In this document: one piece after another, positions 26,528-35,611 of the stretch
Layout of the letters: each line of letters begins with the position of its first letter
Numbering within the stretch: the first letter of the stretch is position 1
Source: Bacteroidaceae bacterium
GTDB taxonomy: Bacteria > Bacteroidota > Bacteroidia > Bacteroidales > Bacteroidaceae
DNA: 55,732 bases
Assembly (NCBI GenBank): GCA_017633615.1
Contig: JAGBPB010000034.1
Coordinates: forward strand, 1-55,732
Direction of reading: 5' to 3'
The notes under the pieces: model-generated
What the model saw: only the letters and a program-made list of their open reading frames with translations
Database searches by the model: none
Told to the model about the DNA's origin: nothing
Program-made: the position numbers and the translations under genes

Positions 26528-27340
26528 TTATCGGCGGTTACCCACACGGATAGTCTCCAGTATTCCTGAAATAGATTGTTTCTCCATGGGCCCTGCTGAT
26601 CCCACAAGCGCCATCATTGTTAGCGCTACGGCTGTCAGCACACATGCTGCAGCTGTAATGAATATGTTACCTGAATAACAACTCTTACCCAGAACTGTAG
26701 CCGGAACAATAATAAGGAAAATTACCAGTGCAAAAAAATACTGAACCGGAACCAGATTTGCCCTGTGCCCGGCAAAAATAAACGCCATTGATTCCTTGAA
26801 CTTGAACTTACCCCTTATCAGGCTTGACATCATGTCAATGGCAAACAGGAGGAAACTTATTAGCAGTAATGTCCTGAATACATACGTAAAACTAGCGTAA
26901 CACACCACCTGCCCTTTATCCTCCAGGAACGGAAACATAGGTCCTATGAAATCAAAAGAATCCAGATATATCCTTACCGCGTTTTCAAATCCGGCCGTAT
27001 ATACAGACTCTATTCCAACCACCAGATGCAGGAACGGAATAAAACTGCACAACTTGAAAAACATCCCGTCTGGAACAGAATTGCGGAATGACTTAATATA
27101 TGAAATAAAACAAGGTACTAGAGCCAATGCGCATACCTGCTCAATAAGCACAAAATGCAGCATCAGCTTGGAACTTGTATTAGATGAAAGGAATGCAAAA
27201 AGAAAAAAGCATGACAGCAGCGCGATAAAACGCTTCAGCTTTCTGAAATATAAGTCTCTTGGAGCAAAAACCAAGTAAGCCAGGAGCCAGAATAAACCCG
27301 TTACGCTGGGAACCAGAAGCAGTATAGACTGTAATTGCAT
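26528..27340 (-). CDS. Multi-TM protein resembling the sensor half of membrane AraC regulators
   Basis: The 270-residue protein has about seven hydrophobic segments with the same layout as the N-terminal part of the AraC-type regulator at 19340-20524: TM1, short basic loop, TM2, TM3, a CxxxxVPCFISYIKSF-type loop, and so on. It then stops after a short tail without any DNA-binding domain. Either the HTH part was lost or it is a stand-alone membrane protein. The longest frame begins with TTG at 27361, but the -7 element at 27359-27366 overlaps it, so the ATG at 27340 is used. Confidence 0.65.
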   Translation of the reverse strand: MQLQSILLLVPSVTGLFWLLAYLVFAPRDLYFRKLKRFIALLSCFFLFAFLSSNTSSKLMLHFVLIEQVCALALVPCFISYIKSFRNSVPDGMFFKLCSFIPFLHLVVGIESVYTAGFENAVRIYLDSFDFIGPMFPFLEDKGQVVCYASFTYVFRTLLLISFLLFAIDMMSSLIRGKFKFKESMAFIFAGHRANLVPVQYFFALVIFLIIVPATVLGKSCYSGNIFITAAACVLTAVALTMMALVGSAGPMEKQSISGILETIRVGNRR

Positions 27341-27358
27341 CAGAGTTTGATTTATGTG

Positions 27359-27366
27359 CAAAGATA
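27359..27366 (-). promoter_or_regulatory. -7 promoter element TATCTTTG for the 270-residue membrane protein
   Basis: The minus strand reads TATCTTTG 18 bases before the ATG at 27340. A TTTTC stands 20 bases upstream as a weak -33. Confidence 0.6.
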
Positions 27367-27429
27367 GCTAAACCGCCATAAGGGGTGAAAATAATTCTGA
27401 AAAATAATACAAAAAGGATTACAAAAAAA

Positions 27430-29220
27430 TTAAAAAATAGCAGAAGTTTTCTTTTTTAACCACACCACTTCCTTCTCATCAAGATAGGGCGCCAGGCATT
27501 CATATACATTACGGTTAAAGTTGTTCAACCACTCTATCTCCCGCTTGTCCATCATGGAAACAACCAGCGGAACTGTATCCAGATAAGTCATTGTGAGAGT
27601 CTCAAAGCCCAACCAGCCGCCAAATTCATTCTGCCCCATAGACACACAGAGTATCATATTCTCATGCCTTATGCCATGAGAACCTTCACGATAAATACCC
27701 GGTTCATCCGATGTTATCATACCCGGCAGCAGCGGCTGATTCTTAAGATTCTGCCTAATAGACTGCGGCCCTTCATGCACGGAAAGCACATTCCCCACTC
27801 CGTGTCCCGTCCCGTGACCGAAATTGCGCATAGCCTGCCACAAGGGCCTTCGTGCTATCGCATCTATACGGCAGCCGGGAGTACCTTCCGGGAAGATAGC
27901 CATCGCCAGATCTATCATAGCCATCATATCAAGCGTATAATCCTCACGCTCCAGGTCCGTGAGCAGCCCAAGCGGTACGGTACGCGTTATATCCGTAGTA
28001 CCATATTCATAATGTGCGCCGCTGTCATTCAGATAGAGCCCGTGCGGTTCCAAAACCGCGTCCTTGCCCCTTACTGTAGAATAATGCGGCAGAGCGGCGT
28101 TCTGCCCGTATGCAGAGATGGTCTCAAAACTCTCATCCAGAAAACCGGGCATTGCGGCACGCAGTTCATGCAGTTTGTCCGATGCATCTGCCTCCGTAAT
28201 ACGGCGTCCTGCTGCAATCTCATCCTCCAGCCACATAAAGAAACGCGTCTGCGCAATTCCATCCTGAACGTATGCCCGGCGAAAACCTTCAATCTCCACC
28301 TCATTCTTTACGGATTTGGCCAATTCAACGGGCGATTCAGCCGATATCATGTTATCCTGACCAAAGGCATCGGCAATAGCCCGGCCGGTCTCAAAGTTAA
28401 GAGAACCCGCATCTATAAGGATCTTGCCATTCGGCTTGAGTGAAGCAATAAAACGCCCGCACCCGGAATACGGCATCAATCTGATATTGTCTTTTCCCAG
28501 CACTTCCCTAACATCCGCTCCAAATTTTGAATTCTCAGCAAACAGCCACACGCAATCCGGCCCCACAAGCGCAAAAGAGATCACAAACGGACAGTACTCC
28601 ACATCATTTGAGCGGATATTAAGCAACCAGGCTATCTGGTCCAGGCAGTTCAGAAACATATAACTGCAGCCCTTCTGCTTCAATTCACCGCGCAACCATT
28701 CCAGTTTCTCCGACCGGTTGCGCCCGGCATACCTGTCCTCATGCAGCCATACCGCGCCTTGCGGCAGCAACGGTCTGTCCGGCCACAACGCCTCCAGATA
28801 ATCAGGTCTGGAAACGACAGTTGCAAGCTTACCTGCAATGGCACGCTCCAACTGCTGCGCCTCATCCAGACTCATGCAGAGCCCGTCAATACCCACCTTA
28901 GCGCCGTCAGGAATATTTGCAGCAATCCATCCTATCCACTCTTTATCCTCAACTGATACCATCTTGTGCAGCTCAATGCCGCTGCCTTCAAGCTCACGGG
29001 CAGCCTGTATCCAGTAACGCGAGTCTGTCCAAAGCCCCGCATGATCCCGTGTAACAACCACCACCCCGGCTGATCCCGTAAATCCGCTTATAAACCGGCG
29101 CTGACACCAGCGCAACGGCGTATACTCACTATTATGGGGATCCTCACCTACAGTTACCGCAACATCCCATCCCCACCCTGCCATCATACGGCGCAACGCA
29201 TCTATCTTTTCCTTAATCAT
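27430..29220 (-). CDS. M24 family aminopeptidase P (Xaa-Pro aminopeptidase)
   Basis: The 596-residue protein has the three-part layout of long aminopeptidases P: two creatinase-like N-terminal domains and the metal-dependent pita-bread domain. Metal ligands are visible in GTTDITRTV, GHGTGHGVGNVLSVHEGP, SDEPGIYREG and RHENM. It removes N-terminal residues before proline in the cytoplasm; no signal peptide is seen. The ATG at 29220 (MIKEKIDALRRMM) is chosen because the -7 element TATATTTG at 29244-29251 lies within the longer frame. Confidence 0.92.
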   Translation of the reverse strand: MIKEKIDALRRMMAGWGWDVAVTVGEDPHNSEYTPLRWCQRRFISGFTGSAGVVVVTRDHAGLWTDSRYWIQAARELEGSGIELHKMVSVEDKEWIGWIAANIPDGAKVGIDGLCMSLDEAQQLERAIAGKLATVVSRPDYLEALWPDRPLLPQGAVWLHEDRYAGRNRSEKLEWLRGELKQKGCSYMFLNCLDQIAWLLNIRSNDVEYCPFVISFALVGPDCVWLFAENSKFGADVREVLGKDNIRLMPYSGCGRFIASLKPNGKILIDAGSLNFETGRAIADAFGQDNMISAESPVELAKSVKNEVEIEGFRRAYVQDGIAQTRFFMWLEDEIAAGRRITEADASDKLHELRAAMPGFLDESFETISAYGQNAALPHYSTVRGKDAVLEPHGLYLNDSGAHYEYGTTDITRTVPLGLLTDLEREDYTLDMMAMIDLAMAIFPEGTPGCRIDAIARRPLWQAMRNFGHGTGHGVGNVLSVHEGPQSIRQNLKNQPLLPGMITSDEPGIYREGSHGIRHENMILCVSMGQNEFGGWLGFETLTMTYLDTVPLVVSMMDKREIEWLNNFNRNVYECLAPYLDEKEVVWLKKKTSAIF

Positions 29221-29243
29221 ATAATACCTTTGTCTATATACAG

Positions 29244-29251
29244 CAAATATA
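29244..29251 (-). promoter_or_regulatory. -7 promoter element TATATTTG for the M24 peptidase
   Basis: The minus strand reads TATATTTG 23 bases before the ATG at 29220. Confidence 0.6.
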
Positions 29252-29411
29252 ACTCTTTTTTGTGTCCGAGTGCCGTTGTTGCCCATTTTTGTTCAAAAAA
29301 CATCATATCCGGAATTCGTTACAGACATTAATAATTGTTTCACAAACATCAGTTTTTTTATATCAACCGGTTTTTAACCATAATTTTTTATGAAGTAATG
29401 TTGGGAAGTGT

Positions 29412-29539
29412 TATATTTGCATGATTTATGACCTAATGAAAGGCGGAAAATGTCTGCCACACATCAGTAACTGACTGATTTTGAGCTTTAAATTTGAAAC
29501 AACCTAATTGTTTAACTTTATCCTTTTAAAACCTTTTTT
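29412..29539 (+). promoter_or_regulatory. SusC promoter (TATATTTG at 29412-29419) and ~115-base leader
   Basis: TATATTTG follows a TTTA at 29387-29390 with a 21-base gap. The leader from about 29425 to the ATG at 29540 contains a small hairpin ATCAGT/ACTGAT near 29463-29480 and no ORF of note. The rest of the 29221-29539 gap holds only the divergent M24 promoter. Confidence 0.55.
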
Positions 29540-32500
29540 ATGAATCTCAAAAAACATGTATTGAGTGTACTGCTTTTGGTAGCAGTACCTATCTGTGCAA
29601 TTGCACAGAACGTGACTGTTAAGGGACAGGTTAAGGATGACGCAGGTGAACCTCTTATTCTTGTCAACGTTCTTCAGGTTGGCACGAGTAACGGTACCGT
29701 AACTGACATGGATGGTAACTACTCCATATCAGTTCCGTCAAACTCAACCCTCCAGTTCTCATTCATGGGCTACGAGACACAGAATGTAGCCGTGAGTGGA
29801 CGTTCAACAATCAACGTAACCCTCTCTGAGGATACAGAGCTTCTTGATGAAGTTGTGGTTATCGGTTACGGTACACAGAAAAAGAGTGATTTGTCAGGTG
29901 CCGTTGCATCCGTAAGGGCAAATGACCTTAAAGACCGTTCAACCACCGATGCAGCCTCAGCCATACAAGGTAAGGTTTCCGGTATTCAGGTCCTGAACTA
30001 TTCAGGTGCTCCCGGTCAGGGTGCCCAGATCCGTGTTCGTGGTTATTCATCCAACTCAGGTAACATCGGCCCGCTGCTCATTGTTGACGGACTGCAGGTT
30101 GACAACATCCAGTATCTGGATCCTTCAATGATTGAGTCAATGGAGATCCTTAAGGATGCCGCATCAGCTGCCATCTACGGTGCTCAGGCCGGTAACGGTG
30201 TTGTTCTCATCACTACAAAGCAAGGTCCTAGCACAGGTATGGGTATAATCAGCTACGAGTACAAGCTGACACGTCAGTCTCTTGCCCGTAAGCCCGGTGT
30301 CATGAACCGTGCACAGTTCATCGATTTCAAGAAAATGCAGGGTTATGCAATTGATGCTGATCTCATGAACAACGGTGATGACGGTAAGATTGATACAGAT
30401 TGGGCCAGTGAGCTCTTTGAACCCAGTTTTGCTCACCAGCATGCTCTGACTTTCCAGGGGGGTAACCAGCAGGGACATTACTTCATGTCACTCAACTATG
30501 TAAACAACAACGGTATCGTAGTTGGCGACAAGGATGTTTACAAACGTCTGTCAACCCAGATCAACGCTGATTATAAGATTAAGGATTGGCTTACAGTAGG
30601 TACCAACAACTCTATTGAACGTTGGGAGACCAAGTCTGTTTCACACATGTCTGAGACCAACTCAGTACTGATGGCAGCCATTCAGAATGATCCTCTTACA
30701 CCTGTTTATTATGATGATATCAGCCAGTTTAAACAGCCTGTTATCGATGTTTATAACAATAAAGACCCCAACTTTACAGACAAAGGTCTGGTAGATGGTC
30801 CAAGTCTTATTGTGAAAGATGAAAACGGACGTTTCTATGCCGTATCAAAGTACGTTGACAACGACCACGGTTCACCTTTCATTCAGCTGGCACGTAACAA
30901 CCAGACTCAGAGTGGCATTTCAGTACGCGGTACATCATTCATCAACATCAATCCTATCAAGGGACTCGTGTTCACTTCACGTCTGGGTTACAGAATCTCA
31001 TTCAGCAACTCTCACAACTACTCTGATCCGTATTATGCCAATGATATGGCCAAGAGTTATGAGTACTCACTCTCTGCCAATGCAAATACAGGTCTCTACT
31101 ATCAGTGGGAGAACTTTGCAAACTATGACAGAACCTTTGGCAAGAACTCAATCGGTGTAATGGCCGGTATGTCTTTCATTGAGAACCGCACAGACAATGT
31201 TAACGGTTCAGCTACAGGCAGCAGCATCCTTACAGACTATGCAGAGAACTTCCGTTATCTGAACTATGTTACGACATCAGCCAATAAGTCATTCGGCAAC
31301 CTGCCCGGCCGTTCAGCCAGCCTTGCTTACTTCGGACGTCTGAACTATTCATATGACAACCGTTATAACTTGCAGGCAAACTTCCGTGCTGACGCATTTG
31401 ACTCATCCAAACTGTCAGCTAAGAACCGTTGGGGTTACTTCCCATCATTCTCAGCCGCTTGGACCATCAGCAATGAAAGCTTCATAAAGGACAACATTGA
31501 CCGTGAAGTAATGTCATTCCTGAAGGTACGTGCATCATGGGGTCGTAACGGTAACGTAAACGTACTTAACAACTACGCTTATTCAACCTCTATTTCTAAG
31601 GGTTCAAACTGGTACGAGTATGGTATCAGCCACGACGCTGCTGACTACCAGCTTGTTTACGGTTCAAAGCCCAGCGGCCTTGCCAACCCGTCACTCAAGT
31701 GGGAGACATCTGACCAGATTGACCTGGGTCTCGATGCCCGTTTCCTCGGTGACCGTCTGTCATTAGGTATTGACTGGTACAAGAAGACCACCAAGGACCT
31801 CTTGGTAAGCATCAACCCTGTTCCTGAAATCGGTGTATCAAGCACTACTGTAAACGGTGGTGATGTATTGAACCAGGGTCTTGAGTTTGAACTTGGTTGG
31901 AGAGACAGAATAGGTGATCTCAACTATTCAATCAACGCCAACTTCTCAACACTTAAGAATGAGGTTACATATCTTGATCCCACAATCTCACGTATCCTCT
32001 ACGGAAGCTACTATGTATCACAGATCCGCACCGCCTTTGAGGTTGGTAATCCTATCTGGTACATGTACGGATACCACATGGACCGCATCGCACAGGAGAC
32101 AGAGTATAAGGTTGACGACAACGGAAACTTTGTTCTTGACGGTCAAGGACAGAAGATTGTTCTCTACAATGCGGGTGATCCCGTCCTCCACGACTATAAC
32201 GGTGATGGAATTATCGGTGAGGAGGACCGTGTAAACATCGGTCAGGGTATGCCTAAGTACACTTACGGTCTCACTATTTCACTTGATTACAAGGGATTTG
32301 ACTTCACAATGTTTGGAACCGGTGTAGCCGGTAACAATATCTTCCCGGTATTGTTCCGTACAGACCGTCCTTACAACAACACACTGGAATACTATCATGC
32401 TAATTCATGGACACCTGAGAACACCGGTGCCAAACTGCCTAACGCAGCAGCCGTTAAGAATGACACTCAGTTCTGGGCATCTGACGCCAACGTATTCAAG

Positions 32501-32743
32501 GGTGACTACTTCAAGTTCAAGCAGATCCAGTTTGGTTATACTTTGCCTAAGTCATTACTTAAGAAGGTATCTCTCAGCAACATGAGACTGTACGTTTCAC
32601 TTGATGACTTCTTCACTATCACCAGCTATCCCGGACTTGATCCTGAGACTGCCACTACCACTAACGCCCAGCAGCTGGGTATTGACCTTGGAACCTATCC
32701 TACCTCAAAGAAGGCTGTATTTGGTGTTAATCTCTCATTCTAA
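29540..32743 (+). CDS. SusC/RagA-type TonB-linked outer-membrane transporter
   Basis: The 1067-residue protein has a signal peptide ending AIAQ, a carboxypeptidase-like repeat domain (VKGQVKDDAGEPLILVNV, about 26-100), the TonB-box/plug hallmark DEVVVIGYGTQKKSDLSGAV and VRVRG-type plug sequence, then a 22-strand barrel ending in AVFGVNLSF. With its SusD partner it imports oligosaccharides or peptides through the outer membrane. No FecR/sigma pair, hybrid two-component sensor or glycosidase adjoins it, so the substrate cannot be inferred. Codons are rich in GGT and CGT, unlike most neighbours, hinting at high expression. Confidence 0.95.
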   Translation: MNLKKHVLSVLLLVAVPICAIAQNVTVKGQVKDDAGEPLILVNVLQVGTSNGTVTDMDGNYSISVPSNSTLQFSFMGYETQNVAVSGRSTINVTLSEDTELLDEVVVIGYGTQKKSDLSGAVASVRANDLKDRSTTDAASAIQGKVSGIQVLNYSGAPGQGAQIRVRGYSSNSGNIGPLLIVDGLQVDNIQYLDPSMIESMEILKDAASAAIYGAQAGNGVVLITTKQGPSTGMGIISYEYKLTRQSLARKPGVMNRAQFIDFKKMQGYAIDADLMNNGDDGKIDTDWASELFEPSFAHQHALTFQGGNQQGHYFMSLNYVNNNGIVVGDKDVYKRLSTQINADYKIKDWLTVGTNNSIERWETKSVSHMSETNSVLMAAIQNDPLTPVYYDDISQFKQPVIDVYNNKDPNFTDKGLVDGPSLIVKDENGRFYAVSKYVDNDHGSPFIQLARNNQTQSGISVRGTSFININPIKGLVFTSRLGYRISFSNSHNYSDPYYANDMAKSYEYSLSANANTGLYYQWENFANYDRTFGKNSIGVMAGMSFIENRTDNVNGSATGSSILTDYAENFRYLNYVTTSANKSFGNLPGRSASLAYFGRLNYSYDNRYNLQANFRADAFDSSKLSAKNRWGYFPSFSAAWTISNESFIKDNIDREVMSFLKVRASWGRNGNVNVLNNYAYSTSISKGSNWYEYGISHDAADYQLVYGSKPSGLANPSLKWETSDQIDLGLDARFLGDRLSLGIDWYKKTTKDLLVSINPVPEIGVSSTTVNGGDVLNQGLEFELGWRDRIGDLNYSINANFSTLKNEVTYLDPTISRILYGSYYVSQIRTAFEVGNPIWYMYGYHMDRIAQETEYKVDDNGNFVLDGQGQKIVLYNAGDPVLHDYNGDGIIGEEDRVNIGQGMPKYTYGLTISLDYKGFDFTMFGTGVAGNNIFPVLFRTDRPYNNTLEYYHANSWTPENTGAKLPNAAAVKNDTQFWASDANVFKGDYFKFKQIQFGYTLPKSLLKKVSLSNMRLYVSLDDFFTITSYPGLDPETATTTNAQQLGIDLGTYPTSKKAVFGVNLSF

Positions 32744-32757
32744 TAAGACACATCATT

Positions 32758-34491
32758 ATGAAAAAACTTTATATTCCTGTAATTTGCACAGCAGTGCTGT
32801 TTGCAGCGGCTTGCGAAAGCAAGCTTGACATTCCTCAGAAGGGTGTCGTTGCATACGAAGATTTCTATCAGACTGATGATGATGCCGAAGCTGCTCTTGC
32901 CGCCGCATATGACATCATGGCTCAGCAGCTGGCCCGTGCCAACGGTGAGTCTATCATCAGCCCGTTTGAAGCTCTGTTCAACCTTCCCGGTGATGATGTA
33001 TATGCTGCCGGTGAGTTCTATGGCGACAATGACTTTAACGGTCAGATCAATGAGTTCCGTGGCGATGCCAACGCACAATTGGTAGTAAGCATGTACAAGG
33101 GTCTCTATCAGATAATCTATGGAGCCAACCTTGTAATTGACAATTTCAAGAACGGCACCAGCCAGGTTCAGAAACGCTGTGTTGCTGAGGCTCGCGTAAT
33201 GCGCGCTTGGGCTCACATGATGCTTGCCATAGGTTGGAACTGCCCGCCTCTGGTTGACCATGTACTTGAGGGTGGTGACAAGCCCACCAACTATGGCAAC
33301 AATGATTATGAGTCTCATCTGGAGCTGCTCAAGTGGTGTGGCGATGAGGCTACAGCAGCTATCGCTGACCTGAAAGAGCGTAGCGGCAAGACTGACAAAA
33401 AAGGCACAACCTTTATCACAAAGGGCTTTGCCCAGTATGTAGCCGGTAAGGCATACATATTTGCTGATGATATGGCAGCAGCCAAGAGTGCTCTCAAGCC
33501 TCTGGTTTCATCACCCAATTATGACCTTGTCCCCACTGCCAGAATCCGTGAGACATTCCATCTGGCAGGTGAAGGTAATGAGGAGATTATCTTTGCAACA
33601 AACGTAACCCAGAACCCCGCTATCAGCACATGGGGCGGTAAAATTCAGAAAGGTTACTGGATGCATATGGATATCTGGGGATGGCGTACTGACCACTGGG
33701 CAGGCAAGCCTTCATCAGTACAAGGCGGTTGGGGCGGTCTTGGCGTACGTCAGGATTTTGCTGACGCTCTAATTGCAAATGACGGTTTCAACTCACCACG
33801 TCGTCAGGCATGGATCAAGAAATATGATCCTGAGGTTCTTTATGAAATGCCCTACACCACCGATGGTGATATGACCCTTGCTCAGAAGAAATCAGCAAGT
33901 GACCGTGGTATAACATCATACCTGTATGGCCAGAGCGAGTATCTGCAGTACAAGAGGATCTGTGATGTTGTAGATAATGACAACCCGCGTACACTCAATG
34001 TATTGGTAGCACGTCTTGCTGAGGCTTATCTGCTTTACGCTGAGGCTTGCGCACGTACCAATGACAACGATGGTTTGCAGTATCTGAAAGATATTCAGAA
34101 CCGCGCCGGTTCACAGACCGTAAGTGCATCTCTTACACTTGCCGCTGTCAAGAGCGAGAAGAGATTTGAGATGTTCATGGAGGGTTGCCGTTTTGCCGAC
34201 CTGGTACGCTGGAACAAGATTGACGGTGACATGGATCTAATCAACAACCTTAAGGATAACGGTAAGAACGTTCCTCAGCTGTATGACCAGTTCTGGCAGG
34301 CATTTGATGATAATGGTGTTTCAAACCAGCCCAGAACAACCAAGACCGCAGAACACACCATCTACGTTGAGATGCAGCATCCTAACCTGGGTGAGGTTGG
34401 TTTCAAGCAAGGCAAGCATGAGTACTTCCCGTTCCCGGGTGCAGCTGTTATGGCTATCAATCCTGAGATGAAGCAGAATCCTGGTTATTAA
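32758..34491 (+). CDS. SusD/RagB-type outer-membrane binding lipoprotein
   Basis: The 577-residue protein starts 14 bases after the SusC stop and has a lipobox AAAC (Cys19). SusD traits include the N-terminal helical TPR region (DDDAEAALAAAYDIM, MYKGLYQIIYGANLVID, EARVMRAWAHMMLA), the conserved YLYAEA-type motif (YLLYAEACAR), the C-terminal EKRFEMFMEGCRFADLVRW signature, and an end near YFPFP. It forms the lid of the SusC transporter on the cell surface. A strong terminator follows. Confidence 0.95.
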   Translation: MKKLYIPVICTAVLFAAACESKLDIPQKGVVAYEDFYQTDDDAEAALAAAYDIMAQQLARANGESIISPFEALFNLPGDDVYAAGEFYGDNDFNGQINEFRGDANAQLVVSMYKGLYQIIYGANLVIDNFKNGTSQVQKRCVAEARVMRAWAHMMLAIGWNCPPLVDHVLEGGDKPTNYGNNDYESHLELLKWCGDEATAAIADLKERSGKTDKKGTTFITKGFAQYVAGKAYIFADDMAAAKSALKPLVSSPNYDLVPTARIRETFHLAGEGNEEIIFATNVTQNPAISTWGGKIQKGYWMHMDIWGWRTDHWAGKPSSVQGGWGGLGVRQDFADALIANDGFNSPRRQAWIKKYDPEVLYEMPYTTDGDMTLAQKKSASDRGITSYLYGQSEYLQYKRICDVVDNDNPRTLNVLVARLAEAYLLYAEACARTNDNDGLQYLKDIQNRAGSQTVSASLTLAAVKSEKRFEMFMEGCRFADLVRWNKIDGDMDLINNLKDNGKNVPQLYDQFWQAFDDNGVSNQPRTTKTAEHTIYVEMQHPNLGEVGFKQGKHEYFPFPGAAVMAINPEMKQNPGY

Positions 34492-34513
34492 TACCAAGTG
34501 ATTATACATTAAG

Positions 34514-34542
34514 AAAGAGTCTGGAGCGATTCCAGACTCTTT
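34514..34542. terminator. Terminator after the SusCD operon
   Basis: Arms AAAGAGTCTGGA (34514-34525) and 34531-34542 form a perfect 12-bp stem with a 5-base loop and T-rich tail TTGTTTT. It also sits 38 bases past the end of the convergent LysR gene and could serve both. Confidence 0.88.
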
Positions 34543-34579
34543 TGTTTTACCCATTCCGGACATGAATGTCCAGCTTATG

Positions 34580-35479
34580 CTAACGTATCTTGAAGGTGCG
34601 GTTTGTGGTGTTGCACTGCTGCAGCACCTCCACAAACTTTTGTGCGGCCATCTTATGGTATGCACCTTTCAGATAGTGGTAGCAACCGTCCATCCTGCCG
34701 TCAGGATGAGCTATAGGGATAGCCTCCAGACCGCGTACACCCTGGATGGCTTCTTCTGACAGCATCGTTGCCAGAGAGCTGTTGCTCACCAGGTCCAGAA
34801 GGTATCGCACGCTGTTTATCTCAAGGCGGATATCAAGATTTACATCCTCAGCATAGAGTATTGATTCCAATATATCCCTTGACTGCAACCCCTTGGATGG
34901 CAGGGCAAGCGGAAAACGCGACAGCTCCTGAACCTTGACCTGCTTGCCAAGTCCCTGAAACATACCGATGCGTCCTATCAGACACAATCGGCTTTGAAAA
35001 AGCAGGTGTGACTCAATACGCTCATCGCCTCCGGGCGATTTGTACGTAACCGCCAGATCCAGTTCGCGGTCACACAGTTTTTTGAGGAGTTCCTCCTTAG
35101 TAGTGATAATGATATTGAGTCTGATATTGGGAAACTGCTTGTTAAACTCCAGAACCGTCTGCTTTAAAAGCGGACTGAAAGCATAGGTGGAGCCCACGCT
35201 AAGCGTACCCACATGCAGATTCTTAACATCACGGATACGATCAACGCCTGCCCTGGCATCATCCAAGACCTGCAAGGCGCAGGGATAGAACTGCTGCCCG
35301 TAATCACTGAGCTCAACATGACGTGTATCACGGGTAAGCAACTCCACGCCAAGCTCCTCCTCCAGTTTGCATATCTGCTGTGATATGGTACTCTGAGTGA
35401 TAAAAAGTGTCTTTGAGGCCAATGAATAACTCCTTAGACGAGCCACCTCAACAAAGTATCTCAACTGCCGTAATTCCAT
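34580..35479 (-). CDS. LysR-family transcription regulator (CynR-like)
   Basis: The 299-residue protein has the LysR winged HTH (RQLRYFVEVARLRSYSLAS, then TQSTISQQICKLEEELG) and a substrate-binding periplasmic-like domain (about 90-290). Divergent placement to the SLC13 transporter, 132 bases apart, is the classic LysR-target arrangement, so it probably controls that transporter in response to its substrate or a product (inference). Its own -7 element is at 35497-35504. Confidence 0.92.
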   Translation of the reverse strand: MELRQLRYFVEVARLRSYSLASKTLFITQSTISQQICKLEEELGVELLTRDTRHVELSDYGQQFYPCALQVLDDARAGVDRIRDVKNLHVGTLSVGSTYAFSPLLKQTVLEFNKQFPNIRLNIIITTKEELLKKLCDRELDLAVTYKSPGGDERIESHLLFQSRLCLIGRIGMFQGLGKQVKVQELSRFPLALPSKGLQSRDILESILYAEDVNLDIRLEINSVRYLLDLVSNSSLATMLSEEAIQGVRGLEAIPIAHPDGRMDGCYHYLKGAYHKMAAQKFVEVLQQCNTTNRTFKIR

Positions 35480-35496
35480 AAAAGACTATTTTTCTG

Positions 35497-35588
35497 CAAA
35501 TATAACTATTTATCGAAAACAGTGAATAATACTATCGAAACAATCCATAATCGCTTATAAAATAAGGTGTAAATTCTGTATACTTTTG
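35497..35588. promoter_or_regulatory. Divergent promoter region LysR / SLC13 transporter
   Basis: The minus strand reads TATATTTG at 35497-35504 for the LysR gene and the plus strand TACTTTTG at 35581-35588 for the transporter. Between them the motif TATCGAAA occurs twice (near 35511 and 35534) in the same orientation, about two helical turns apart, as might suit a LysR dimer pair. Confidence 0.5.
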
Positions 35589-35611
35589 CGCCTGAATTTG
35601 CACAATTATAT

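Noticed and set aside
29225..29232. Plus-strand TACCTTTG as a distant SusC promoter
   Set aside because: It is over 300 bases upstream of SusC and a better placed TATATTTG exists at 29412.
29540..34491. Complete polysaccharide utilisation locus
   Set aside because: Only SusC and SusD are present; no glycosidase, hybrid two-component sensor or sigma/anti-sigma pair adjoins them.
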